Notes: generated by a model not told the origin, from the sequence alone. A stretch of DNA of 48,046 nt from Abyssibius sp040880065 (GCA_040880065.1 JBBDJE010000009.1:1-48046); one strand, 5' to 3'. Positions 1 through 9,103 are shown, counted from the first letter of the stretch. Numbers and translations are program-made.

Positions 1-32
1 TCATTGGGAACATTTGGGGTCGGAGCGTTCAT
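1..32 (-). CDS. 5' end of an unidentified gene running out of the window
   Basis: Only the first ten codons are visible (MNAPTPNVPN). The ATG at 32-30 is preceded by a GAGG about six bases upstream, which favours it over the in-frame ATG at 44-42, where I see no ribosome binding site. It lies downstream of the GH42 gene on the same strand but is separated by a 95-base stretch holding palindromes, so it probably has its own promoter. Ten residues are too few to assign a family; the call rests on the start context alone. Confidence 0.35.
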   Translation of the reverse strand, partial: MNAPTPNVPN

Positions 33-59
33 AGCGGGCCTCATCGCGGAAAAAACTAA

Positions 60-90
60 GGTCAAATTTGACCGATTGGTCAGATCAACC
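60..90. promoter_or_regulatory. Overlapping palindromes, candidate operator cluster
   Basis: Three overlapping dyads lie in the gap before the truncated minus-strand gene. GGTCAAATTTGACC (60-73) is a perfect 14-base palindrome. TGACC-N4-GGTCA spans 69-82. TTGGTCAGATCAA (76-88) is symmetric at five of six positions. The last resembles the TTGGTC-N-GACCAA type of site bound by FadR-subfamily GntR repressors such as PdhR and LldR. Sequence symmetry is seen directly; the regulator is inferred. Confidence 0.5.
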
Positions 91-127
91 TAGCAGCGCG
101 ATTTGCCGCGTCAATGGGGCTTAAGCG

Positions 128-2026
128 CTATAATTCCTGCCAATGCACACCTGCTGCGGCAAGCGTTTCGCCGAAAGCCTGCACCGGGTGAGGATTATAG
201 TTGAAGATGAAGCGGTGCGTGGCGGTATCGCGCAGGCGCACACCTTCGGGCAAATCATGGGTTTTGAGCCCTAATTCTGCGCACAGGTCGCGCAAAATGG
301 CGCTGAAAGCGGCAGCATCCGGCCAGCCCGCGATATAGCGCATATTGCCTTCACCGACCATTGCAGGCGCACCACTTTGGGTGGAAAGATGCACGCGGCC
401 TGCCCCTTCCAAATGCTCGAACCAGCGCAAAAACGCACCTTCGGGCAAGGGGCGCGTGGCACCTGGGCGCAGGCTTTCAACGCGGGCTACGCGGTGCGCG
501 ATGTTCGGCAGGTCGGGCGGCAGGGCGGCTGGAATCGCCATATCGGCGGTCTTTGCACCGGCGCGCGGGCCAAAGAGTGCGAGGCCGCCAAATCGCTCCA
601 AGGCGCGGCGCAACCCGTCGCGCAAGCGCATCAGCCCCGGCGCAAGCACCAGTTTATAGGTTGAAAGATCGGCGCAATCGGGCGGCAGAATATCGACCGA
701 CAGGCCAAGGCGGCGCAGCGCGCGGTAAGCGTCAAACACAAGGCGGAAATAGTCAAAATCGCGCCCCTGCGGCTGGACCGCCCAGGCCCATGCGCTTTCG
801 TAGTCAAACACCAGTGCCACCTTGGCCGTTGCAGGCGCACAATCGGGCATGGCAGCAAGCTCGTCTGCAACCTGCCGCGCCTCGGCCAAGCCGGGTGCAT
901 CGGCGCTATCGGTGCGCAACAGGCCTGCATGCATTTGTTCTTGTGCAAAGGGTGCCTGCCGCCAGCGAAAATAGCTGACCACCTCGGCGCCGTGCGCAAA
1001 GGCTTCCCAACTCCACAGGCGCACCATGCCGGGCAGCGGTGCGGGGTTCCATGGTGCCCAGTTCACCGGGCCGGGCTGCTGTTCCATGACCCACATGCGC
1101 CCGCGGCCAACCGCGCGGTAAAGGTCGTGGTGAAAGGCCTGAAAATCGGGGTCGCCCTGTTGTGAAAACCGGGCTTTCCACGCCTCGCCCTCGTCTGAAC
1201 GGTCCTCCAAAAAACCCAGCGGGTAACTATCCCAAGTGGCGATATCAAGATCGGCCCCCACATCCCAATGGTCGAATTCCACGATCCGGCCCATATAATT
1301 GTGCAAGATGGGTGCTGGTGAATGCGCACGGATTGCGCGCACCTGCGCGGCATTGAACGCCACCACCTGATCAGACGCAAAGCGGCGAAAGTCGAGGTGA
1401 TGGGCGGGGTTGGCTTCGGTCACAGTCAGGTTGGGCAGGTCGATCTCGTCAAAGGCGGCATAGTCCATGGACCAGAACACATTGCCCCAGGCCGCATTCA
1501 GCGCATCGGGGGATTGGTATTTTTGCGCCAGCCAGTCACGAAACCCCGCCAGCGCCGAGGAGCCGTAGGAATAGGTCGTGTCATGGCAGCCATATTCATT
1601 ATCAGTTTGCCATGCGGCCACGATCGGGTTGGTCCCATAGCGCTTGGCCAGAACCTCGGTTATGCGCACGCATTCGGCAATATAGCCCTTATGCGCAAAG
1701 CAGTAATGCCTGCGCGAGCCGAACTTGCGCAGCCGCCCGCTTGCATCAACCGCCAGCATATCGGGGTGACGGTTGAGCATCCAGCGCGGCGGGGTGGCTG
1801 TGGGGGTACCAAGCACCACCTTCAGCCCGGCCGCGCCCAGAACATCAATCGCACGGTCGAGCCAGCCAAAATCATACTGGCCCGGCTTTGGTTCCATCCG
1901 GTTCCATGCAAACTCGCCAATGCGCACATAGGTCAGCCCCGCCGCCGCCATGCGCGCGGCGTCATCCGCCCAAACCGCCTCGGGCCAATGTTCAGGGTAG
2001 TAACAAACGCCCAATGCGCGCTGCAT
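128..2026 (-). CDS. GH42 beta-galactosidase
   Basis: This 632-residue glycoside hydrolase family 42 enzyme should hydrolyse terminal beta-galactosides to free galactose. The N terminus (GVCYYPEHWPE) and the WNRMEP segment are typical of the GH42 catalytic TIM barrel. The expected acid/base Glu is E144 in TDNEYG and the nucleophile is E315 in VMEQQPGP. Length is slightly below the usual 650-690 residues. I see no signal peptide, so it acts in the cytoplasm on imported oligosaccharides. It is the last gene of the galactoside operon, one base after the lactonase gene. The partner GH4 alpha-galactosidase and the complete oxidative galactose route upstream support galactose as the released sugar. 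A beta-galactosidase acting on pectic or algal galactans is also possible. Confidence 0.9.
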   Translation of the reverse strand: MQRALGVCYYPEHWPEAVWADDAARMAAAGLTYVRIGEFAWNRMEPKPGQYDFGWLDRAIDVLGAAGLKVVLGTPTATPPRWMLNRHPDMLAVDASGRLRKFGSRRHYCFAHKGYIAECVRITEVLAKRYGTNPIVAAWQTDNEYGCHDTTYSYGSSALAGFRDWLAQKYQSPDALNAAWGNVFWSMDYAAFDEIDLPNLTVTEANPAHHLDFRRFASDQVVAFNAAQVRAIRAHSPAPILHNYMGRIVEFDHWDVGADLDIATWDSYPLGFLEDRSDEGEAWKARFSQQGDPDFQAFHHDLYRAVGRGRMWVMEQQPGPVNWAPWNPAPLPGMVRLWSWEAFAHGAEVVSYFRWRQAPFAQEQMHAGLLRTDSADAPGLAEARQVADELAAMPDCAPATAKVALVFDYESAWAWAVQPQGRDFDYFRLVFDAYRALRRLGLSVDILPPDCADLSTYKLVLAPGLMRLRDGLRRALERFGGLALFGPRAGAKTADMAIPAALPPDLPNIAHRVARVESLRPGATRPLPEGAFLRWFEHLEGAGRVHLSTQSGAPAMVGEGNMRYIAGWPDAAAFSAILRDLCAELGLKTHDLPEGVRLRDTATHRFIFNYNPHPVQAFGETLAAAGVHWQEL

Positions 2027-2027
2027 G

Positions 2028-2894
2028 TCAGATCTCCAGTTCTACGCGGTGTTCGTCTTGGCCGATACCCGGCGGCATAGCGATGCGAAAGGTCATGCCC
2101 GCGCTGGGTTGCGCGCCAAGGGCTTCGGCCTCCAGCCCCTGTCGGGCCGAGGTGGCATAGATGTGCTTACCGCCAAAGGCCGGGCAGGTGATATGCGCCG
2201 TAGGCAGGTCAATGGTTTGCAAAAGATTGCCCGCATTGTCATAGCGCGCAAGGCGCGACGCCCCCCATTGCGCATTCCAAAAACAGCCCTCGGCATCGAA
2301 CACCGCACCATCGGGGTTAAGCCCGGTGCCGGAAAAGTCGATAAACACTTCGGGCGCGCCCAAGGGCCAGCCGGTTTCGGGGTGGAGTGCGACGCGCATG
2401 ACCTGCCCACGCGCCGTATCGGTAAATGTGGCGTGGCGATGGTCGGGGGTGAAGGCAATGGCATTGGGAATGGTGATTGTGCCGAAAAGCTTACGCAACG
2501 CGCCCTTGTAATAGCGATAGATCGCGCCCGCCCCGCTTTTTGCGTTCAGCCCCATTGTGCCGATCCAGAAGCCGCCCTGCGGGTCGGCGCGGCCATCATT
2601 GGAGCGCGTGGCGGGGTTGTCGGCCTCCAGCGGGCAAACTTCGCGCTGCGCGCCTGTATCAAGGTTGAACAGCAGCAACGCGCGGTCGCTGGCCACCAGA
2701 ATATGTGCCTCATCCACCCACCCCGCAGCCGAAACATGCCCATCAAACGCATAGCGCCGCAACGCGCCCTGCCCCTTGGCGAACATCACCTTGCCGATGA
2801 TGTCAAACCAGATCAACTCGTGGCGCAGCGGGTGCCACATCGGCCCTTCGCCCAGTGCGCAGGCGGTGGTGTCAAACACTTCAACAGTTGTCAT
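2028..2894 (-). CDS. SMP-30/gluconolactonase-family sugar lactonase
   Basis: A 288-residue six-bladed beta-propeller of the SMP-30/LRE/gluconolactonase family. Metal-site motifs are visible: EGPMWH near residue 16, SNDGRADPQGGFWIGTMG in the middle, and NPDGAVFD later. The family hydrolyses aldonolactones with a divalent metal. Placed between the SDR dehydrogenase, DgoK/DgoA and a beta-galactosidase, it most likely opens galactono-lactone to galactonate, step two of the De Ley-Doudoroff route. It starts three bases after the dgoA stop, so it belongs to the same transcript. Arabinono- or fuconolactone could also be substrates; the family does not fix specificity. Confidence 0.85.
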   Translation of the reverse strand: MTTVEVFDTTACALGEGPMWHPLRHELIWFDIIGKVMFAKGQGALRRYAFDGHVSAAGWVDEAHILVASDRALLLFNLDTGAQREVCPLEADNPATRSNDGRADPQGGFWIGTMGLNAKSGAGAIYRYYKGALRKLFGTITIPNAIAFTPDHRHATFTDTARGQVMRVALHPETGWPLGAPEVFIDFSGTGLNPDGAVFDAEGCFWNAQWGASRLARYDNAGNLLQTIDLPTAHITCPAFGGKHIYATSARQGLEAEALGAQPSAGMTFRIAMPPGIGQDEHRVELEI

Positions 2895-2897
2895 AGG

Positions 2898-3506
2898 TCA
2901 GCTTTCAAGGGTGTTGGCATCATATGCGGCCACAAGGGCGGCAGCGCAGTTCGCCACATCCTGCACGCCCATGCCCGGCTGGTAAAGGGCGGTGCCAATG
3001 CCAAAACCGGTGGCCCCTGCCCTAAACCAGTCACCAAAATCTGCCGCACCAACGCCGCCAACCGCGTAGATACGGGTTTCGGGCGGCAGAACGGCGCGCA
3101 GGGCCTTCAGCCCGGCACAGCCCAGCAGAAAAGCGGGGAAAATCTTCAGCCCGTCGGCCCTGGCATTGAGTGCGGCGAAACACTCGCTGGGCGTTTGCAC
3201 GCCGGGAAAGCTTTGCAGGCCAAGCGCCTTTGTGCGGGCAATGACCGCCACGTCGCAGTTCGGTGAGATGATCATCTGCGCACCGGTATCGGCCACGGCT
3301 TCAACCTGTTCAGTCGTGAGCACCGTGCCAGCACCAAAGAGCGCCTCACCGCCAAATTCCGCTTGCATGGCGGCAATGCTAACGAGCGGCTGTGGCGAGT
3401 TAAGCGGCACCTCTATCTTGCTAATGCCCGCACCGATCAGCGCTTTTGCAATCGGCAGGGCCTCGGGCGGGGTGATACCGCGCAAAATGGCGATCAACTC
3501 GCGCAT
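2898..3506 (-). CDS. dgoA: 2-dehydro-3-deoxy-6-phosphogalactonate aldolase
   Basis: A 202-residue class I aldolase of the KDPG/KDPGal family that cleaves 2-keto-3-deoxy-6-phosphogalactonate to pyruvate and glyceraldehyde-3-phosphate. It begins LIAILRGITP and has E32 in KIEVPLNSPQ. The PLNSPQ segment matches DgoA rather than the corresponding segment of Eda-type KDPG aldolases. The Schiff-base Lys is K121 in LKIFPA. I chose the ATG at 3506 because the homologous N terminus starts there; it overlaps the dgoK 3' end by 13 bases, suggesting translational coupling. The longer open frame to 3677 encodes nothing family-like. Length equals that of E. coli DgoA (about 205). Confidence is high. Confidence 0.92.
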   Translation of the reverse strand: MRELIAILRGITPPEALPIAKALIGAGISKIEVPLNSPQPLVSIAAMQAEFGGEALFGAGTVLTTEQVEAVADTGAQMIISPNCDVAVIARTKALGLQSFPGVQTPSECFAALNARADGLKIFPAFLLGCAGLKALRAVLPPETRIYAVGGVGAADFGDWFRAGATGFGIGTALYQPGMGVQDVANCAAALVAAYDANTLES

Positions 3507-4432
3507 TTTTCGCCTTTTTGTTTTGAGCCAAGCACATGATAGGCCGCTGTGAGCCCCGCAAGGGTGTGGGTTGTCGCATCGGCCAAGCTGGCCGAAACGC
3601 CCTGACTTGCCAAAGCACGCTGGTAAATGCGCGAGATTTCGTCTGCGCCGATGATAACAATATTCTGCCCCAACCAATAGGGTTTGGCGGCGGCCATTTC
3701 AGTGCCAACCAGCAAACCCGAAAGCCGCGAACGCGCCGCAACGGGCGAAAGCTCGGTCAGCAGAGATTCTGCGCGCAGCGAAAACAGCCGCCTTGCAATT
3801 GCCTCGGGGCGGGCCAGCGCTTCGGCAAGGCCAGCATCAAAAGCATCATCAACCCAACCCGTTTCAGCAATTGAATGGCGCAGCACCGAAGCGCGCGACA
3901 GCAGCGAAAACAGCTCTCCGGTCATGAAGGTGCAAAAGCTGACAACCTCGCCTGCCGAAATCTGCACCCATTTGGTATGCGTTCCGGGCAGGCAGGCCAC
4001 CCCGTCAAAATCGGGCCGAAACGCCAGCAAACCGGCGATTTGCGTCTCCTCGCCACGGATAACATCGGGCGGGGTTATTTGCTTTAACCCCGGCACGACA
4101 TGCACCGAAATTTGGCCTGACTGCACCGGCGCTTCGGCCAGAGTTTCAAAAGGGGCCGCACTGCACGGCACCTGATGGTAGCGCGCCTCGACCCAGCCCT
4201 GACGGCTGCCGACCATGCCGCAGGCGAGAACGGTCAGCTTGCCAGTATCAGGCAGCCAGCCGTGCAGTTGCGCCAGCAGGGCTTGCTCAAATTCGTCGCG
4301 CGCCAGCCCGGCCATGCCTGCACCTGATGACCGCGCTTCCAGCACCGCTCCATCGCGGCCCATCGCCCAAAGGCGCAGGTTGCTGGTGCCCCAGTCGACC
4401 GCAACCCAGTCTGGCTTGGCAGCAGCATTCAT
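3494..4432 (-). CDS. dgoK: 2-dehydro-3-deoxygalactonokinase
   Basis: A 312-residue kinase of the DgoK family (ASKHA fold) that phosphorylates 2-keto-3-deoxygalactonate at O6 using ATP. Visible motifs are the N-terminal phosphate loop DWGTSNLRLW, then RGEETQ, PGTHTKW and FMTGELF, in the expected order. The start at 4432 gives the MNAAAKPDW N terminus and a 4-base overlap with the upstream SDR gene; the open frame continues to 4555 but the extra residues look unlike the family. It sits directly before dgoA, the next enzyme of the pathway, and overlaps it by 13 bases. Confidence 0.92.
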   Translation of the reverse strand: MNAAAKPDWVAVDWGTSNLRLWAMGRDGAVLEARSSGAGMAGLARDEFEQALLAQLHGWLPDTGKLTVLACGMVGSRQGWVEARYHQVPCSAAPFETLAEAPVQSGQISVHVVPGLKQITPPDVIRGEETQIAGLLAFRPDFDGVACLPGTHTKWVQISAGEVVSFCTFMTGELFSLLSRASVLRHSIAETGWVDDAFDAGLAEALARPEAIARRLFSLRAESLLTELSPVAARSRLSGLLVGTEMAAAKPYWLGQNIVIIGADEISRIYQRALASQGVSASLADATTHTLAGLTAAYHVLGSKQKGEKCAS

Positions 4433-5199
4433 CCTGTGACCACCGTGCCACCATCGACCACAAGCGCCTGCGCGGTGATCATGCGCGCCGCGTCCGATGC
4501 TAAAAACAGCGTCGCATCCACCACATCGCGCGGGGCGAGATGCTCTTTCAGGCATTGCTTGTCGAGATGCGCGGCAAGCCCTTCATCGGTGGCCCAAAGC
4601 CGCATTTGGCGTTCGGTCAGCACCCAGCCGGGCATAATGGCATTCACGCGGATTTTCTGCGGCCCGAGTTCGCGCGCCAAACCGCGTGTCAGCCCGGTAA
4701 TTCCAGCCTTGGCCGCGACATAGCCGGGGTAGCCGCTATTGCCCATCATATAGGAAATGGAGCTGAAATTGATGATCGAGCCACCACCCGCCGCTGCCAT
4801 GCACGGTGCGACCGCCTGCGCGCCAAACACATGCGGGCGCAGGTTTACGTTTTGGCCGGCATCCCAGCTTTCAACGGTCAAATCGGCAAGGCTGTGGCGC
4901 GTGTCATTGGCGGCATTATTCACCAGCACATTGACCGGGCCGAAGGCTTCCACCGCCTGCGCTATAGCCGCCTGAAGCGCAGTAATATCGGTAATATCGC
5001 ACTTAATGAACTTTGGGGCATGGGTGTATTTTGCGGCCATATCGGCCACGAAATCACTGGAATCCGAGCGTTGAACGAATGAAACCGACGCGCCCTGAGC
5101 CAGAAACCCCTCGCTCAGTGACGCGCCAATCCCAGCACCGCCGCCGGTAATGAAAACATGCTTGCCTGCAAGGTCGTGAAAGGTTGCGAATTTTTCCAT
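4429..5199 (-). CDS. SDR-family sugar 1-dehydrogenase, probably galactose dehydrogenase
   Basis: A 256-residue classical short-chain dehydrogenase. The cofactor loop GGGAGIG is at residues 19-25, the NNAA motif at 94-97, the catalytic Ser near 147, and Tyr160 and Lys164 in the YxxxK motif. SDR enzymes of this size in rhizobial and rhodobacterial sugar operons oxidise aldoses to lactones. Given the neighbouring lactonase, galactonate-type dehydratase, DgoK and DgoA, the likely reaction is D-galactose to D-galactono-1,4-lactone with NAD(P)+. The start codon shares one base with the stop of the dehydratase gene and the end overlaps dgoK by 4 bases. Substrate is inferred from context; L-arabinose or D-fucose activity is common in related enzymes. 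Confidence 0.82.
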   Translation of the reverse strand: MEKFATFHDLAGKHVFITGGGAGIGASLSEGFLAQGASVSFVQRSDSSDFVADMAAKYTHAPKFIKCDITDITALQAAIAQAVEAFGPVNVLVNNAANDTRHSLADLTVESWDAGQNVNLRPHVFGAQAVAPCMAAAGGGSIINFSSISYMMGNSGYPGYVAAKAGITGLTRGLARELGPQKIRVNAIMPGWVLTERQMRLWATDEGLAAHLDKQCLKEHLAPRDVVDATLFLASDAARMITAQALVVDGGTVVTG

Positions 5200-6908
5200 C
5201 AGTGGCTTTCCCGCGTTACAAGGCGGGTATCCTTGCCCACCAGAAAATCAAGGTCAGCGCCCTTATCGGCCTGCAAAACATGGTCGATATACAGCTTGGC
5301 ATAACCGCGTGTGTAATGCGGCGCATCGGGCTGCCATGCGGCGCGGCGTGTGGCGAGTTCGGCCTCGTCCACCAGCAATTCCAGCACACCGGCGCGGGCA
5401 TCAAGGCGAATGCTGTCGCCGGTCTTGACCAGCGCCAGCGGCCCGCCCGCCTGCGCTTCGGGGGCGACATGCAGCACGACGGTGCCGTAAGCCGTGCCCG
5501 ACATGCGCGCATCGGAAATGCGGATCATATCGCGCACGCCCTTTTCGACCAGTTTGCGCGGAATGGGCATATTGCCAACCTCGGGCATACCAGGATAGCC
5601 CTTTGGTCCGCAGCCTTTCAGCACCAGAATACTGTTTTCATCGACATCCAGATCGGGGTTGTCGATCGTGGCTTTCATGTCTTCGATATTTTCAAACACA
5701 TGCGCGCGGCCTTCGTGTTTCAGCAGGTTTTCACTGGCGGCAGAGGGTTTGATGATTGCCCCATCGGGGGCCAGATTGCCGCGCAAAACCCGCAGCCCGG
5801 CGGCGGGCTTCAGGGGCGCATCGAAGGGATAAATCACATCGCGGTTAAAGCATTCCGCCCCTTCGGCATAGGCCGAAATATCGCCCCCCAGCACGGTTTT
5901 GGCCTTGCGCAAATGGTCGCGCAACTCTGCCAGAACTGCCGGAACACCGCCAGCATAGCAAAAATCTTCCATCAGATATTTGCCCGATGGCATGCAGTTG
6001 ACCAAAAGCGGAATATCCGAGGCGATCTCGAAGTCTTTGAGCGTAAGCTCCACCCCTGCCCGACCCGCAAGCGCCAGCAAATGCACAACGGCATTGGTGG
6101 AACCGCCCACTGCGGCATTCATCAGGATCGCGTTTTCAAAATTCGCCTTGGTCAGGATTTTGGACAGAACCAACTCTTCCTCGACCATTTCAACAATGCG
6201 CTTGCCGGTCAGATGCGCCAGCGCCGTGCGCCGCGCATCAACCGCCGGCAAGGCGGCGTTGGTCGGCAGGCTCAGGCCCATCGCCTCGACAAGGCTGGCC
6301 ATGGTGGACGCCGTGCCCATGGTCATGCAAACCCCGGCGCTGCGGCTCATGCCGGCCTCGGCCCCCATGAAATCTTTCAACGTCATCTCGCCTGCACGCA
6401 CCGCTTCGGAGAATTTCCACACATCCGTGCCCGAGCCGATGTCTTGCCCGCGATACTTGCCGTTGAGCATGGGGCCGGAAGAAACCACGATGCTGGGCAA
6501 ATCGACACTTGCCGCGCCCATAAGCTGGCCCGGTGTGGTTTTGTCACAGCCGCCCAAAAGCACTACGCCGTCAATGCCATAAGCGCGGATGCTTTCTTCC
6601 ACATCCATGGCCAGCAGGTTGCGAAACAGCATCGCCGTGGGCTTCATCTGGGTCTCGCCAAGGCTCATCACCGGAAATTCCACGGGAAAGCCCCCCGCTT
6701 CCCACACGCCACGCTTGACCGCCTCGGCCAGCACACGCAGGCCGGAATTGCAGGGCGTAAGTTCCGACCATGTGTTGCAGATGCCGATGATCGGGCGGCC
6801 ATCAAAGGCATGGTCGGGGAAGCCCTGATTTTTCATCCAACTCCGATGAATGAACCCGTCCTTGTCGAGCTTTCCATACCATGCGGCGCTGCGGAGCGGC
6901 TTTTTCAT
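5199..6908 (-). CDS. IlvD/Edd-family sugar-acid dehydratase, probably galactonate dehydratase
   Basis: A 569-residue [Fe-S] dehydratase of the IlvD/Edd family, in the branch that contains L-arabinonate and D-xylonate dehydratases. Three likely cluster ligands are visible: C53 in LTPCN, C121 in GCDKT and C194 in AGVCM. The 68- and 73-residue spacings are those I recall for arabinonate dehydratase. In this operon it should convert galactonate to 2-keto-3-deoxygalactonate. The canonical DgoD of E. coli belongs to the unrelated enolase superfamily, so this is a functional replacement. The start at 6908 (MKKPLRSAAW) gives a 4-base overlap with the GH4 gene; the open frame runs eight codons further upstream. 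Confidence 0.88.
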   Translation of the reverse strand: MKKPLRSAAWYGKLDKDGFIHRSWMKNQGFPDHAFDGRPIIGICNTWSELTPCNSGLRVLAEAVKRGVWEAGGFPVEFPVMSLGETQMKPTAMLFRNLLAMDVEESIRAYGIDGVVLLGGCDKTTPGQLMGAASVDLPSIVVSSGPMLNGKYRGQDIGSGTDVWKFSEAVRAGEMTLKDFMGAEAGMSRSAGVCMTMGTASTMASLVEAMGLSLPTNAALPAVDARRTALAHLTGKRIVEMVEEELVLSKILTKANFENAILMNAAVGGSTNAVVHLLALAGRAGVELTLKDFEIASDIPLLVNCMPSGKYLMEDFCYAGGVPAVLAELRDHLRKAKTVLGGDISAYAEGAECFNRDVIYPFDAPLKPAAGLRVLRGNLAPDGAIIKPSAASENLLKHEGRAHVFENIEDMKATIDNPDLDVDENSILVLKGCGPKGYPGMPEVGNMPIPRKLVEKGVRDMIRISDARMSGTAYGTVVLHVAPEAQAGGPLALVKTGDSIRLDARAGVLELLVDEAELATRRAAWQPDAPHYTRGYAKLYIDHVLQADKGADLDFLVGKDTRLVTRESH

Positions 6909-8260
6909 GCGGTTTTCCTTGGCTGTGCCCAATCTGGCAACCAGTCGCCATGGGCCGTGATGAGTGCATCGACCATGGTGCGGATCTGGTCAAGGTCAAG
7001 CTCGGCCGCTGTATGCGGGTCAAGCATGGCGGCATGGTATATATGCTCACGGTCCTCGCGCAATAGCGCCTGCACGGTCATGTCTTGCACATTCTGGTTG
7101 GTGCGCATCAGGGCCAGCAATTGGGGCGGAATGTCACCAACCACTGTGGGCTGCAAACCGTTGCCATCAACAAGCACAGGCACTTCCACGGCGGAACCGG
7201 CGGCAAGCTGCGGGATATAGCCATGGTTGGCGATGTTGCCGTAAATGACCGCCGGCGTGTTTGTGATAACCGAATTCATGATCGTGGCGGCATATTCGTG
7301 GCTTTGTTTGACCTCGATCGTATCGGCGGCCTTGAAGCGTTCGGCCTGCGCCTGCCAATCGGCGATCTGTTCCACACAGCGCTTGGGGTATTCATCCAGC
7401 GGAATGCCGAACCGTTCGATCAGGTCGGGGCGGTCGCGCTTGATGAACCACGGTACATATTCGGCGAAATGCTCGCTGCTTTCGGTTACAAAGTAACCCA
7501 GATGCCTCATCATTTCATAGCGCACAAGGTTCGGGCAGCGCGGGTTCCATTCGCTTTCTTTCGGGATGGAACCGGCAGCATAGCCCGCTTTCAGGTCGGG
7601 ATACAGATCACGATAGCTGCCATCGGCCTGCCGCGCCTCAAGGTTCAGATAGAAGGCCATATGGTTGATGCCACCGGCCCGATAGCGCAAGTCGCCCACC
7701 GGCACGCCAAGGTCGCGCGCCAGTTCCGCCGCCGTGCCCTGCACCGAATGGCACAGGCCAACCTGTCTGATATCGGGGTAACGCGCGGCAATCGCCCAGG
7801 TGTTGATCGCCATCGGGTTGACATATTGCAGCAGCAGCGCGCCCGGGCAAAGGCTGCGCATGTCTTCACAGATTTTCCACAAATGCGGCACGGTGCGCAG
7901 CCCGCGCATGATGCCGCCAATGCCCAGCGTATCGGCAATGGTCTGGCGCAGGCCGAATTGCTTTGGCACCTCGAAATCGGTGATTGTGCAGGGATCATAG
8001 CCGCCAATCTGGAAGGCGACGACCACAAAATCGGCACCCGCAAGCGCGGTGCGCTGGTTCATGGTGGTTTCGATTTTCGCGCCAACCTTCAGGCTGGCGA
8101 CCATTTTTTTGGCCACAAGTTCAGATTCTGCCAGCCGGTTCGCATCAATATCCATCAGCGTGATGGTTGCATCCGACAAAGCAGGCATATGCAGCGCATC
8201 GCCGATAATGTTTTTCATGAATATCGTGGAACCAGCCCCGATAAAGGCGATTTTGGTCAT
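6905..8260 (-). CDS. melA: GH4 alpha-galactosidase (MelA-like)
   Basis: A 451-residue glycoside hydrolase family 4 protein, the same length as E. coli MelA. GH4 enzymes use NAD+ and Mn2+ and cleave by transient oxidation at C3 followed by elimination. The N-terminal Rossmann motif is FIGAGSTIF. The metal ligands expected for the family are C170 (in GLCHSVQGT) and H200 (in GINHMAF), with NPMAINTWA between the domains. The neighbouring galactose pathway favours alpha-galactosidase over the alpha-glucosidase or alpha-glucuronidase members of the family. It is cytoplasmic, and overlaps both the upstream permease gene and the downstream dehydratase gene by 4 bases. Confidence 0.85.
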   Translation of the reverse strand: MTKIAFIGAGSTIFMKNIIGDALHMPALSDATITLMDIDANRLAESELVAKKMVASLKVGAKIETTMNQRTALAGADFVVVAFQIGGYDPCTITDFEVPKQFGLRQTIADTLGIGGIMRGLRTVPHLWKICEDMRSLCPGALLLQYVNPMAINTWAIAARYPDIRQVGLCHSVQGTAAELARDLGVPVGDLRYRAGGINHMAFYLNLEARQADGSYRDLYPDLKAGYAAGSIPKESEWNPRCPNLVRYEMMRHLGYFVTESSEHFAEYVPWFIKRDRPDLIERFGIPLDEYPKRCVEQIADWQAQAERFKAADTIEVKQSHEYAATIMNSVITNTPAVIYGNIANHGYIPQLAAGSAVEVPVLVDGNGLQPTVVGDIPPQLLALMRTNQNVQDMTVQALLREDREHIYHAAMLDPHTAAELDLDQIRTMVDALITAHGDWLPDWAQPRKTA

Positions 8261-9102
8261 TTAACTGCTCCGAGCGTCAGCCCTGCGATGAAGTGTTTTT
8301 GCATCAGGAAGAACATGGCAACAGGCGGCAGCGCGGCAATGATCGACCCCGCCGAAACCAGATGCCACGCCGCCACCCATTGCCCGTTGAGCGAGTAAAG
8401 CCCGGCGGTGACCGGCTGCGTGCTGGCACCCGTGGTCAGCACGGTAGCCCAGAAATAATCGTTCCAGATGAAGGTGAAAACCAGCACCGAAAGGGCTGCA
8501 ATGGCCGGGCGCATCAGCGGCAGCACAATGAACCAGAAAATCCGCCATTCGGCCACACCTTCCACGCGCGCCGCCTCGATCAACTCTGGCGGCAGGGCGC
8601 GGATGAAATTGCGCATGAACAGCGTGCAAAACCCTGTCTGAAAGGCAATGTGAAACAGCGCTAGCCCAGTTGTAGTGTTGTAAAACCCCATGCTCAGCGT
8701 CAGGTCGCGCACCGGCACCATAAGAATCTGGAACGGCACGAAGTTGCCCGCCACAAACATGAAGAAGATCAGCAGGTTACTCCGGAAGCGGTAAATGCCC
8801 AGCGCAAAGCCTGTCATGCAGCTTAGTGCCACAGCGCCGATCACCGTGGGAATGGTCACCTTGAACGAATTGAGGATGTATTGAGCGATGGGTGAATTGG
8901 CGAAAACATCGTAATAGTTGGAAAAGGCGATATGGCTGGGCATGCCAAAATAGTTGCCCGACGCAAGGTCGGAGCTTGGCCGCACCGAGGTGAGCGCCAC
9001 ACCCAACAGCGGCAGCAGCCAAAGAACAAGCGAGATTGGCAGCGCAACCTGATACATGATGCGCGCATTGCGCGAACGTTGGGCAATAGGACGTGGAAAC
9101 AT
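8257..9102 (-). CDS. ABC sugar importer permease, MalG type
   Basis: A 281-residue inner-membrane permease of a CUT1 carbohydrate ABC importer with about six membrane helices. The EAA loop that docks the ATPase is visible as EAARVEGVAEWRIFWFIVLP. It pairs with the MalF-type permease ending one base upstream, the binding protein at 10122-11363 and probably the UgpC-type ATPase at 12295-13353. A G-rich ribosome binding site (GGGGGG) lies just before the ATG at 9102. The likely cargo is an alpha- or beta-galactoside oligosaccharide. Confidence 0.9.
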   Translation of the reverse strand: MFPRPIAQRSRNARIMYQVALPISLVLWLLPLLGVALTSVRPSSDLASGNYFGMPSHIAFSNYYDVFANSPIAQYILNSFKVTIPTVIGAVALSCMTGFALGIYRFRSNLLIFFMFVAGNFVPFQILMVPVRDLTLSMGFYNTTTGLALFHIAFQTGFCTLFMRNFIRALPPELIEAARVEGVAEWRIFWFIVLPLMRPAIAALSVLVFTFIWNDYFWATVLTTGASTQPVTAGLYSLNGQWVAAWHLVSAGSIIAALPPVAMFFLMQKHFIAGLTLGAVK

Positions 9103-9103
9103 C

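Noticed and set aside
2025..3266. Plus-strand open frame of 413 codons across the lactonase and dgoA
   Set aside because: It spans two well-supported minus-strand genes and has shadow-like composition.
5184..7220. Plus-strand open frame of 678 codons opposite the IlvD/Edd gene
   Set aside because: It is a shadow of the GC-rich dehydratase gene: no domain, many His/Arg/Gln residues typical of antisense frames, and the minus-strand product has clear motifs.
7085..8398. Plus-strand open frame of 437 codons opposite the GH4 gene
   Set aside because: GH4 motifs are on the minus strand; this frame also runs into the permease gene.
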